Below the pieces are notes generated by a model that saw nothing but the letters and a program-made list of their open reading frames with translations, was not told the DNA's origin and did no database searches. A stretch of 12,951 nucleotides of DNA from Legionellaceae bacterium (GTDB taxonomy: Bacteria; Pseudomonadota; Gammaproteobacteria; Legionellales; Legionellaceae), in NCBI GenBank assembly GCA_947505025.1, contig CANNIJ010000045.1, forward strand, positions 1 through 12,951. The letters are read 5' to 3'. Each line of letters begins with the position of its first letter. Position 1 is the stretch's first letter. A program made the position numbers and the translations under genes. Of the stretch, positions 1-5,929 are shown in pieces.

Positions 1-344
1 ACTGACACTTTATTTAACCCGAAATTTTGCAGATTGGTATAACTTAATATAACATCATGGTCTTTATTGGTACCTAGTTTATAACCTGCTCCTAGCGAAT
101 AACCCCAGCGGTTGTCTAGCCCAATGTAATTCAAATTTTTTACATCACCAGCAGTATTGTTACTAGTAGTAGTATAAGGTAGTGCGTCAATACCTGCATC
201 ACCTAAACTGCCATAAATTGGGGCCAGGTAAAAAATGAAATTCTTACTATCACTTTGAACATCACCCATAGTCCCTGCATGTGTGGTTATAGACATAGCA
301 GTCATGAGCGCGGTGATGACGGCTTTTTTTCTTTTATTAATCAT
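1..344 (-). CDS. Legionella-type major outer membrane protein (N-terminal part, runs off left edge)
   Basis: About 114 codons read from an ATG at 344 down to the window edge without a stop, so the gene is cut by the window. The start is preceded by AAGGGA at a normal distance. The product begins with a clear signal peptide (basic MINKRKK, then a hydrophobic stretch, cleavage expected near THAGTMG). The mature part opens with alternating polar and aromatic residues typical of an outer membrane beta-barrel (FIFYLAPIYG, RWGYSLGAGYKLG, HDVILSYTNL). The AGTMG start of the mature chain and the barrel pattern resemble the Legionella major outer membrane protein family (PF05150), a porin/adhesin group often present in many copies. 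Family assignment rests on this N-terminal part only; a different barrel family is possible. Its upstream region carries the hexamer array described separately, so expression may vary with repeat number. Confidence 0.75.
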   Translation of the reverse strand, partial: MINKRKKAVITALMTAMSITTHAGTMGDVQSDSKNFIFYLAPIYGSLGDAGIDALPYTTTSNNTAGDVKNLNYIGLDNRWGYSLGAGYKLGTNKDHDVILSYTNLQNFGLNKVS

Positions 345-360
345 ATAATCCCTTAATGTT

Positions 361-428
361 AATATTAATATTAATATTATCTTGATCTTGATCTTGATCT
401 TGATCTTGATCTTGATCTTAATCTTAAT
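361..428. repeat. Short tandem hexamer array upstream of the outer membrane protein gene
   Basis: The plus strand shows three copies of AATATT (361-378), then six perfect copies of CTTGAT (381-416) and two variant copies CTTAAT (417-428). The nonamer CTTAATGTT occurs on both sides of the block (352-360 and 423-431). The array lies between the outer membrane protein start (344) and a consensus -35 hexamer (439-444, minus strand). Arrays of this kind change copy number by slipped-strand mispairing. Here a change would alter the promoter or 5' leader and not a reading frame. Confidence 0.9.
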
Positions 429-444
429 GTTGCAAACATGTCAA
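415..444 (-). promoter_or_regulatory. Probable sigma-70 promoter of the outer membrane protein gene
   Basis: On the minus strand a perfect TTGACA (444 to 439) is followed 18 nt later by TAAGAT (420 to 415, four of six matches to TATAAT, including both outer Ts and the second A). The -10 is built from the CTTAAT variant repeat units. In the ordinary units the same position reads CAAGAT, a weaker -10. AT-rich TAATAT matches nearer the gene (about 373-380) are alternative -10 elements, but they lack a good -35. Confidence 0.45.
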
Positions 445-549
445 ACTTTATATCTATGGCATATCAAAATAATTTGTAACTACCCGTGCCCCAAGTGATC
501 CGCGCAAAAATTGAACACAAGCTATAGCATTCATGACTACAAAAAAAAC

Positions 550-576
550 TAAAGTTTTTTTAAACGCGGCCGATAC
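550..576 (+). promoter_or_regulatory. FliA (sigma-28) flagellar class 3 promoter of flgM
   Basis: TAAAGTTT (550-557), an 11-nt spacer and GCCGATAC (569-576) match the enterobacterial sigma-28 consensus TAAAGTTT-N11-GCCGATAA at 15 of 16 positions with exact spacing. Transcription should start near 583, about 25 nt upstream of the ATG at 608. The gene downstream encodes a FlgM-like anti-sigma-28, the expected FliA-dependent feedback target, so site and gene support each other. Confidence 0.88.
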
Positions 577-607
577 TGCACACATCATCATTTTATGGGA
601 CTTTACT

Positions 608-823
608 ATGCCGGACAGTACCAGCGCAAAATGCGCATTGAGTGTTAACAGCAAGCAACTAGAACTAATCAAAGCCTCGCTGCTCGATGTAACACAATCG
701 CATGCCCTCAAACTACAATTCATTAAAGATGAACTGGACTCAGGTAGATATACAATTGATAGTGAATGCATTGCGCATAAACTCCTGGAATATACAAAAA
801 TTAAAATTCCAGAGATGGCGTAA
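608..823 (+). CDS. flgM: Anti-sigma-28 factor FlgM (short form)
   Basis: A 71-residue protein that would bind FliA (sigma-28) and hold late flagellar genes off until it is exported through the completed hook-basal body. The C-terminal two thirds fit the FlgM sigma-binding region: ALSVNSKQ, then a helix pair with FIKDELDSGRYTIDSECIAHKLLEY, matching the family pattern in which a helix is followed by a G-Y/E-x-(I/M)-D turn and an IA..L helix. The frame stays open upstream to an ATG at 533, but that ATG has no ribosome binding site and lies upstream of the FliA promoter. ATG 608 has GGGA at 597-600 with a 7-nt gap, so 608 is chosen. Typical FlgM proteins are 90-100 residues, so this one has a shortened disordered N-terminus. 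No flgN or flgA is adjacent; rdgC follows after 53 nt. The identification rests on the short pattern plus the promoter. Confidence 0.8.
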   Translation: MPDSTSAKCALSVNSKQLELIKASLLDVTQSHALKLQFIKDELDSGRYTIDSECIAHKLLEYTKIKIPEMA

Positions 824-876
824 TCAGCATGTAACTCGTATACTCAATATCCTAAAAGATAATCCGAGATGATCTC

Positions 877-1806
877 ATGTGGTTTAATAACGCAACTATC
901 TATCATTACGAGTGCCCGCCTGAACTGAATATTGAAACCTTAATCAGCCAGGATGCATTGAAACCATGCCCTGCGCATGCACGATTTATTTACGGTTGGG
1001 TGCCAGCATTCCATGATGCATTTACTCATGAAACAGCTGGTTTCAGCTTGGTTTGCTTGGGCAAAGAAATGCGAGTTCTGCCGCGCAGTGTAGTTAACCG
1101 TATACTCGAACAACGCGTTTTACAACTTGAAACCCAGCGCGGCTATCCAGTCAAGCGTGCTGAATCAGCACAAATGGCTGAGGATGTAGAGTTTGAATTA
1201 CTGCCTCAGGCATTTTGTGTGCAAAAACGTCTGTTTGCATTATTCGATCACGCTAGACAAAGATTGATTATTAATACCAGCAGTAAAAACTCCGCGACAC
1301 AAGTATTGGCTATGCTACGTAAATCAATACCAGAAATGAGCATACTGCCATTGATTTTCCCAGACAAATTAGCCATGAACTTTACTAACTGGATTATGTA
1401 TCCAGAAACCTTGCCGGCAAACACACAACTAGCAGCAGATTACGTCCTTTTTTCCATGGAAAATGAAAACAAACGCTTTAACTGTAAAGGCTGCTCTAAC
1501 CTGGATGAGGAAATAATTGATCTAATCGCTAAAGGACTTGCTGCATCTGAAATTTCATTAATCTGGAACGAAAGAATTCAATTCACCTTAACCCAAGACT
1601 TAACCTTTAAGCGCCTAAAATGCCTGGATCTATTACAAGAAGATCTAGAGGAACTCAGTGCATTAGATGATCAAGAAGAACAACAACAAGCATCATTGGT
1701 GCTGCTCGCTGGCGAGCTAAGAGAATTAGTTGATCATATTCATGGCTGTTTAAACACCCAAGAAAACACTCAAGGTGATATGAAACTGGCGGTGATTTGC
1801 GACTGA
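877..1806 (+). CDS. rdgC: Recombination-associated protein RdgC
   Basis: This 309-residue protein matches RdgC (E. coli about 303), a ring-shaped non-specific DNA-binding protein of the nucleoid that limits RecA filament formation and affects replication restart. The sequence follows the family from end to end: an N-terminal MWFNN (E. coli MLWFKN), GWVPAFHDAFTHETAG, LPRSVVNRILE, a long charged helix with LETQRGYPVKRAE, LLPQAFC, AMLRKSIPEMSILPL, WNERIQFTLTQDLTFKRLKCLDLL and a C-terminal acidic helix. The ATG at 877 agrees with the family N-terminus; upstream there is only a modest GAGA-type ribosome binding site. The 53-nt gap after flgM leaves read-through from the FliA promoter possible, but no strong separate promoter was seen. 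The protein ends 84 bp before mltD. Confidence 0.95.
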   Translation: MWFNNATIYHYECPPELNIETLISQDALKPCPAHARFIYGWVPAFHDAFTHETAGFSLVCLGKEMRVLPRSVVNRILEQRVLQLETQRGYPVKRAESAQMAEDVEFELLPQAFCVQKRLFALFDHARQRLIINTSSKNSATQVLAMLRKSIPEMSILPLIFPDKLAMNFTNWIMYPETLPANTQLAADYVLFSMENENKRFNCKGCSNLDEEIIDLIAKGLAASEISLIWNERIQFTLTQDLTFKRLKCLDLLQEDLEELSALDDQEEQQQASLVLLAGELRELVDHIHGCLNTQENTQGDMKLAVICD

Positions 1807-1890
1807 TTTTTGATTAGGGTTTATTCTCAGGTCATTTTTTAGTAAACTACGCATTCATTTTTATGACTGTAGGTCGATTGGTTGAAGCTT

Positions 1891-3372
1891 ATGCGCACGA
1901 AACTACGTCATTGTTGGCTGATTATATTGTGTTCTTGTGTTCTGTCAGTCTCAGTTGCAACGGCAACACAAAACTCATGGGATGTTTTACGTCTACAATT
2001 TAAACTAAATCACCAGGTGACTCAGCCTGAGGTACAACATCAATTGCAGTGGTTAGTTGCACATCCAAGTTATATTAATAAACTCGCGCAGTCAGAGCCG
2101 TATCTATATCATCTGATAACAGAGGTTAAAAAACGCGGTCTGCCCGGTGAAATCGTGCTAATTCCAATGATTGAAAGCTCATATGATCCTTTTGCATACT
2201 CCGGTGCAGGTGCTGCTGGGCTCTGGCAACTTATGCCGGGCACAGGCACAGATTTAGGCTTAAAACAAGATTGGTGGGCCGACTCAAGACGTAGTATTCG
2301 CCCCTCAACAGATGCCGCAATGAATTATTTATTATATTTAAATCATTTTTTTCATGGTGATTGGATTCTTGCTTTTGCAGCGTATGACAGCGGCGAAGGT
2401 ACCATGGCAAGAATAATCAAGGCCAGTCATCAAACAGGCAAGTCTATAAATTTCTGGACATTACCAGTCCCGCGTGAAACCAAGGCATATATACCAAGAT
2501 TATTAGCTTTAGCTGAAGTAATTCAGAACCCAGCCCGATATCACGTCAAACTACCTGCTATACCATTGGTACCATACTTTCAAGAAGTAAACATCGGCAG
2601 TCAAATCGACTTAAATCATGCCGCAAAATTGGCCGGCATTTCATATAAAAAATTATTGCAACTTAACCCAGGCTTCAATCATTGGGCTACAGCACCATAT
2701 CGTCCGTATAAACTATTAATCCCAACCGATCGTGTACAGGTTTTTAGTCGTAATCTGGCTAATCTGCCTGAAGATCAACGTGTAAGCTGGACCAGGCATC
2801 AAGTAAGTGCTGGGGATAACCTCGTGATAATCGCACAAAAATATCACACAACAGTTAACCTAATTAAAGAGCTAAATCAGCTGAAATCAAATTCAGTCAA
2901 AAAAGGTGCTTATGTTTTAATCCCCAGTACAAAAAATACGGTTGTAGTTGAGAACTATAAGACTGATATCAAGAAAAATATACCAACAAAAATTGCCAGC
3001 AAACCCAGTAACTATAAATTAATCCATATAGTGCAAAAAAATGAAACATATGCGCATTTAGCTAAAAAATATGGGGTAAATAAACAACAAATTATCGGCT
3101 GGAATCACTTGAGATCCGAAAAAAATCTGCGCACCGGACAACAACTGGTGATCTGGCATAACAACCTAGTTAAACCAACTATAACTGCACATAACCTGGC
3201 AGTTACGCGTCAAATCCAACATGGGTTTAACCATTTATACACAATCAGATCTGGCGACACCTTACAAAAAATCGCCAGACAAAATCACTTATCCTTAAAA
3301 CAGATTGTACGATTAAATGCAGGAGTTAATCCGCGCTCGTTAAGACCCGGGCGCTCGATTCGTTTAGCCTGA
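1891..3372 (+). CDS. mltD: Membrane-associated lytic murein transglycosylase D, SLT domain plus three LysM
   Basis: A 493-residue periplasmic enzyme predicted to cleave the MurNAc-GlcNAc bond of peptidoglycan, forming 1,6-anhydro ends. A signal peptide covers about residues 1-26 (RTKLRHCWLIILCSCVL, then SVATATQ). There is no convincing lipobox, unlike E. coli MltD, which is a lipoprotein. The lysozyme-like SLT domain spans about 72-180, with catalytic Glu95 in IPMIESSYDP and the family motif SGAGAAGLWQLMPGTG. The usual AAYNSGEG motif reads AAYDSGEG here. Three LysM peptidoglycan-binding repeats follow at about 302-346, 376-422 and 448-493. The frame stays open to a TTG at 1882, but ATG 1891 gives the expected signal peptide start. 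It converges on greA with only 12 bp between the stop codons, and no clear terminator hairpin is seen there. Confidence 0.95.
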   Translation: MRTKLRHCWLIILCSCVLSVSVATATQNSWDVLRLQFKLNHQVTQPEVQHQLQWLVAHPSYINKLAQSEPYLYHLITEVKKRGLPGEIVLIPMIESSYDPFAYSGAGAAGLWQLMPGTGTDLGLKQDWWADSRRSIRPSTDAAMNYLLYLNHFFHGDWILAFAAYDSGEGTMARIIKASHQTGKSINFWTLPVPRETKAYIPRLLALAEVIQNPARYHVKLPAIPLVPYFQEVNIGSQIDLNHAAKLAGISYKKLLQLNPGFNHWATAPYRPYKLLIPTDRVQVFSRNLANLPEDQRVSWTRHQVSAGDNLVIIAQKYHTTVNLIKELNQLKSNSVKKGAYVLIPSTKNTVVVENYKTDIKKNIPTKIASKPSNYKLIHIVQKNETYAHLAKKYGVNKQQIIGWNHLRSEKNLRTGQQLVIWHNNLVKPTITAHNLAVTRQIQHGFNHLYTIRSGDTLQKIARQNHLSLKQIVRLNAGVNPRSLRPGRSIRLA

Positions 3373-3384
3373 TAGACTTCTATT

Positions 3385-3861
3385 TTAAGTATATTCTACG
3401 CTTAAAATCTCATACTCGACCAAACCACCGGGGGTTTGCACACACACTGTGTCATCAACTTCTTTAGCAATCAAGGCACGTGCGATCGGCGATAAATAAG
3501 ATATCTTACCTTGTTTAATATCAGCCTCGTCCTCACCCACTATGTGGTAGGTCATCTCCGTATCTGCTGGAACATGCAATACATGAACTGTGGCTCCAAA
3601 AACCACCTTACCATTATTAGGCACATTTTTAATATCCACCACCTGAGCATTAGATAATCTAAATTCCAGTGCTTGTATACGCCCTTCTGCAAAGCTTTGC
3701 TCTTCACGTGCTGCATGATACTCAGCATTTTCTTTTAAATCGCCATGTGCGCGCGCAACTGCAATAGACTCAATAATTCGCGGACGATCAATCGTTTTTA
3801 ATCGATGTAATTCTTGTTGTAGCGTAGCTACGCCTAAAACTGTCATAGGATGTTTTTGCAT
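3385..3861 (-). CDS. greA: Transcription elongation factor GreA
   Basis: GreA binds in the RNA polymerase secondary channel and stimulates cleavage of the backtracked RNA 3' end, rescuing arrested complexes. From the ATG at 3861 the product is 158 residues, the same as E. coli GreA, and aligns throughout: MQKHPMTVLG, the coiled-coil tip HGDLKENAEYHAAREEQ with the acidic pair Asp41 and Glu44, LSNAQVVD, PNNGKVVFGATV, the FKBP-like C-terminal part with VGEDEADIKQGKIS, SPIARALI, and TPGGLVEYEI. The frame is open further upstream to an ATG at 3939, but those 26 codons have no family counterpart and contain the -10 element. ATG 3861 has a purine-rich GAGAGAGA ribosome binding site about 8 nt upstream. 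Single-gene unit, convergent with mltD. Confidence 0.96.
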   Translation of the reverse strand: MQKHPMTVLGVATLQQELHRLKTIDRPRIIESIAVARAHGDLKENAEYHAAREEQSFAEGRIQALEFRLSNAQVVDIKNVPNNGKVVFGATVHVLHVPADTEMTYHIVGEDEADIKQGKISYLSPIARALIAKEVDDTVCVQTPGGLVEYEILSVEYT

Positions 3862-3900
3862 AAGAATTTCTCTCTCTTTATCATTAATACTGTGTTTGAA

Positions 3901-3909
3901 AGTATAACA
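3901..3909 (-). promoter_or_regulatory. Extended -10 promoter of greA
   Basis: On the minus strand TGTTATACT forms an extended -10 element (TGn plus TATACT, five of six matches to TATAAT). No good -35 hexamer lies 16-18 nt further upstream, which fits extended -10 promoters. The predicted start near 3894 gives a leader of about 33 nt before the greA ATG at 3861. Confidence 0.55.
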
Positions 3910-3959
3910 ACTAAGCCTGACCACACAGGTTTTTTCCAAGTTTACACACGCAAGCTAGA

Positions 3960-3992
3960 TTTGCCAATGCCCGAGTTAAAGTCAGTGGCAAA
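3960..3992. repeat. Small inverted repeat between greA and dut
   Basis: TTTGCCA (3960-3966) and TGGCAAA (3986-3992) form a 7-bp perfect inverted repeat around a 19-nt loop in the divergent greA-dut intergenic region. It lacks a U-tract in either direction, so it is not an evident terminator. It overlaps the putative dut -35 element and could be an operator, but no regulator is known. Confidence 0.35.
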
Positions 3993-4014
3993 AAACTCAT
4001 AGGACTTGTAATCT
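3985..4014 (+). promoter_or_regulatory. Candidate promoter of the dut-algC-ppiD-roxA cluster
   Basis: GTGGCA (3985-3990, four of six to TTGACA) and TAATCT (4009-4014, four of six to TATAAT) are separated by 18 nt and end about 50 nt upstream of the dut ATG. The match is moderate. It is proposed mainly because the divergent gene arrangement requires a promoter between 3910 and 4065. Confidence 0.3.
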
Positions 4015-4065
4015 AAGCGGTTTAACGGCATGATCGGTCGCTCAAATTCACATTTAGGATATGTG

Positions 4066-4527
4066 ATGGAACATTGTATACAATTAAAAATTCTTGACCA
4101 ACGCCTGGGCAATATGATCCCATTACCCAGTTATGCTACAGATGGTTCAGCTGGACTTGATTTGCGTGCGTGCTTAGATGAGCCGATCACGCTGCTGCCA
4201 CAACAAACTATACTTGTCCCCACGGGATTATCTATTTATATCGCAGATCCAAAACTAGCAGCTGTGATCTTACCTCGCTCAGGTTTAGGCCATAAACACG
4301 GGATTGTTCTCGGTAATTTAGTCGGTCTCATTGACTCAGATTATCAGGGTGAACTAAAAATATCATGCTGGAATCGACATGCCAGTGAACCATTTACTAT
4401 ACAGCCTTTTGAGCGTCTGGCTCAATTAGTTTTTATTCCTATAGTTCAACCAACTTTTACTGTAGTAGAAACATTTGCGCAAACTGTACGTGGTGAATCT
4501 GGTTTTGGCAGCTCAGGGAGGGCTTAA
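4066..4527 (+). CDS. dut: Deoxyuridine 5'-triphosphate nucleotidohydrolase (dUTPase)
   Basis: Hydrolyses dUTP to dUMP and pyrophosphate, keeping uracil out of DNA and feeding dTMP synthesis; the family is a cytoplasmic homotrimer. The 153-residue product is close to E. coli Dut. The five family motifs are visible in order: I SAGLDLRA, II LPRSGLGHKHG, III GNLVGLIDSDYQGEL (catalytic Asp and substrate-stacking Tyr), IV ERLAQLVF, V RGESGFGSSGR. Motif V usually reads RG-x-GGFG-x-(T/S)G; the first G of GGFG is Ser here. The start is the ATG at 4066, with AGGA at 4056-4059 and the family N-terminus (MEHCIQLKILD). An in-frame ATG at 4030 would add 12 residues with no counterpart. The stop codon is 1 nt before the algC ATG, which indicates cotranscription. 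Confidence 0.95.
   Translation: MEHCIQLKILDQRLGNMIPLPSYATDGSAGLDLRACLDEPITLLPQQTILVPTGLSIYIADPKLAAVILPRSGLGHKHGIVLGNLVGLIDSDYQGELKISCWNRHASEPFTIQPFERLAQLVFIPIVQPTFTVVETFAQTVRGESGFGSSGRA
4516..4522 (+). promoter_or_regulatory. Strong ribosome binding site of algC inside the dut 3' end
   Basis: GGGAGGG, 6 nt before ATG 4529, is near-perfectly complementary to the 16S rRNA tail. It decides the algC start against the in-frame TTG at 4475, which would add 18 residues that only mirror the dut reading frame. Confidence 0.75.
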
Positions 4528-4528
4528 C

Positions 4529-5917
4529 ATGCAATACCATCAGCGTTTAATAGATCCAGAAGTATTTCGTGCGTACGATATCCGCGGCATAGTAGATCTA
4601 CAACTAGATGTCCACGCATTTTACAGTATTGGCCTGGCCATTAGTTGTCAATTACATGCGCTTAATCGAACCAAAGTCATACTAGCACGTGATGGACGTA
4701 ATACCAGTAATGAATTTTCACTGGCCATAGCCCAAGGATTCACTGATAGTGGCATTACTGTACTCGACTTGGGCGCAGTTACAACACCTATGATGTATTA
4801 TGCAACTCATGTAACCGATATCGACAGTGGTGTGATGATTACTGGCAGCCATAACCCAGCTAATTATAACGGCATTAAAATGGTAGTTGCAGGCTCTACT
4901 CTGGGATCATCAGCAATACAAGAATTATATCGCCTGAATCGGGAAAAAACCCGTACTTTAGGTCAAGGACAACATCTTTTTCAGGATATATTTTCACAAT
5001 ATGCCAATAAAATAACTGCGGATTTATCCTTAAGCCGTAAACTAAAAGTTGTTGTAGATGCTGGTAATGGTATTGCTGGTCCATTTGCACCGTTTATATT
5101 GCGCGCTTTGGGCTGTGAAGTAATCGAGCTTTATTGTGAGGTTGACGGAAACTTTCCCAACCATCACCCAGATCCATCTGCAGAGCATAATTTGATTGAT
5201 TTAAAAGCTGCTGTTGCACAGCATCAGGCTGATGTCGGACTCGCTTTTGATGGCGATGCCGATCGACTGGGCGTCGTAACTGATACAGGCGAATCTTTGT
5301 GTCCTGATCGACTGATGATGTATTATGCGCCGGATGTATTAAAGCGCTATCCCGGCGCAACTATCGTATACGATGTGAAATGTTCACGGCATCTAGCCAC
5401 GGTAATTCAGCAAGCCGGAGGCCAGGCACATATGTGCCCGACCGGACATTCAATTGTAAAATCCCGAATGAAACAAGAAGACTCTCCATTAGCAGGAGAA
5501 ATGAGTGGACATTTATTTTTCAAGGATCGTTGGTATGGATTTGACGACGCAATTTATAGTGCATGTCGCCTGTTGGAGCAATTAAGTAATTCATCCGCGA
5601 GCATTAGCCAACAATTTGCCAAGATCCCTAACAGCATCAATACACCTGAACTCAAAATACCCGTCGCAGACAGTGAAAAATTTTCTGTAATGCAAAGTTT
5701 TACCGACAGTGCGTATTTTTCTGATGCTAACCGAATCACTATCGATGGTCTAAGAGTTGAGTTTACTGACGGCTGGGGCTTGTTAAGAGCATCTAACACC
5801 ACTCCATGTTTAGTGGCGCGCTTTGAGGCCAACGATCTCAATAGTCTAGAGCGCATTAAAGCCTTATTTCAAGATCAATTACACGCAGTCGATGCTAGCT
5901 TGACACTGCCTTTTTAG
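4529..5917 (+). CDS. algC: Phosphomannomutase/phosphoglucomutase (AlgC/ManB type)
   Basis: Interconverts hexose 1- and 6-phosphates (mannose and probably glucose) through a phosphoserine enzyme, supplying GDP-mannose and UDP-glucose precursors for LPS and exopolysaccharide. The 462-residue product is almost exactly the size of Pseudomonas AlgC (463). Visible motifs are FRAYDIRG (13-20), ARDGRNTS (53-60), the active serine loop TGSHNP with Ser107, the metal loop DGDADR with Asp241, Asp243 and Asp245, the sugar-binding GEMSGH (323-328) and the phosphate-binding RASNTTP (420-426). All four domains are present. The gene order dut-algC is also found in Pseudomonas, so this is a conserved neighbourhood. 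It is separated from dut by 1 nt and from ppiD by 12 nt. Whether mannose or glucose is the main substrate cannot be told from sequence. Confidence 0.93.
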   Translation: MQYHQRLIDPEVFRAYDIRGIVDLQLDVHAFYSIGLAISCQLHALNRTKVILARDGRNTSNEFSLAIAQGFTDSGITVLDLGAVTTPMMYYATHVTDIDSGVMITGSHNPANYNGIKMVVAGSTLGSSAIQELYRLNREKTRTLGQGQHLFQDIFSQYANKITADLSLSRKLKVVVDAGNGIAGPFAPFILRALGCEVIELYCEVDGNFPNHHPDPSAEHNLIDLKAAVAQHQADVGLAFDGDADRLGVVTDTGESLCPDRLMMYYAPDVLKRYPGATIVYDVKCSRHLATVIQQAGGQAHMCPTGHSIVKSRMKQEDSPLAGEMSGHLFFKDRWYGFDDAIYSACRLLEQLSNSSASISQQFAKIPNSINTPELKIPVADSEKFSVMQSFTDSAYFSDANRITIDGLRVEFTDGWGLLRASNTTPCLVARFEANDLNSLERIKALFQDQLHAVDASLTLPF

Positions 5918-5929
5918 GACTATGAACAC

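Noticed and set aside
361..428. CRISPR array
   Set aside because: The repeat units are 6 bp and contiguous without spacers; this is a simple tandem repeat.
533..607. N-terminal extension of FlgM from ATG 533
   Set aside because: No ribosome binding site, no FlgM-like sequence, and the FliA promoter at 550-576 lies inside it, so the transcript should not contain this start.
454..771. Minus-strand open frame opposite flgM
   Set aside because: Antisense shadow of flgM with a Ser/Leu/Cys-rich, low-complexity product and no recognisable features.
3372..3410. Bidirectional terminator between mltD and greA
   Set aside because: Only a 5-bp TTAAG/CTTAA pair within the greA 3' end, weak and without a U-tract.
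3862..3939. 26-residue N-terminal extension of GreA
   Set aside because: GreA proteins start at MQ..PMT, the ATG at 3861 has a good ribosome binding site, and the extension contains the predicted -10 element.
3960..4020. Possible tRNA between greA and dut
   Set aside because: Some stem-like and anticodon-like pieces, but no acceptor stem, T-arm GTTCRA or consistent cloverleaf.
4475..4528. TTG start 18 codons upstream for algC
   Set aside because: Overlaps dut motif V in another frame; ATG 4529 has a near-perfect ribosome binding site and matches the family length.
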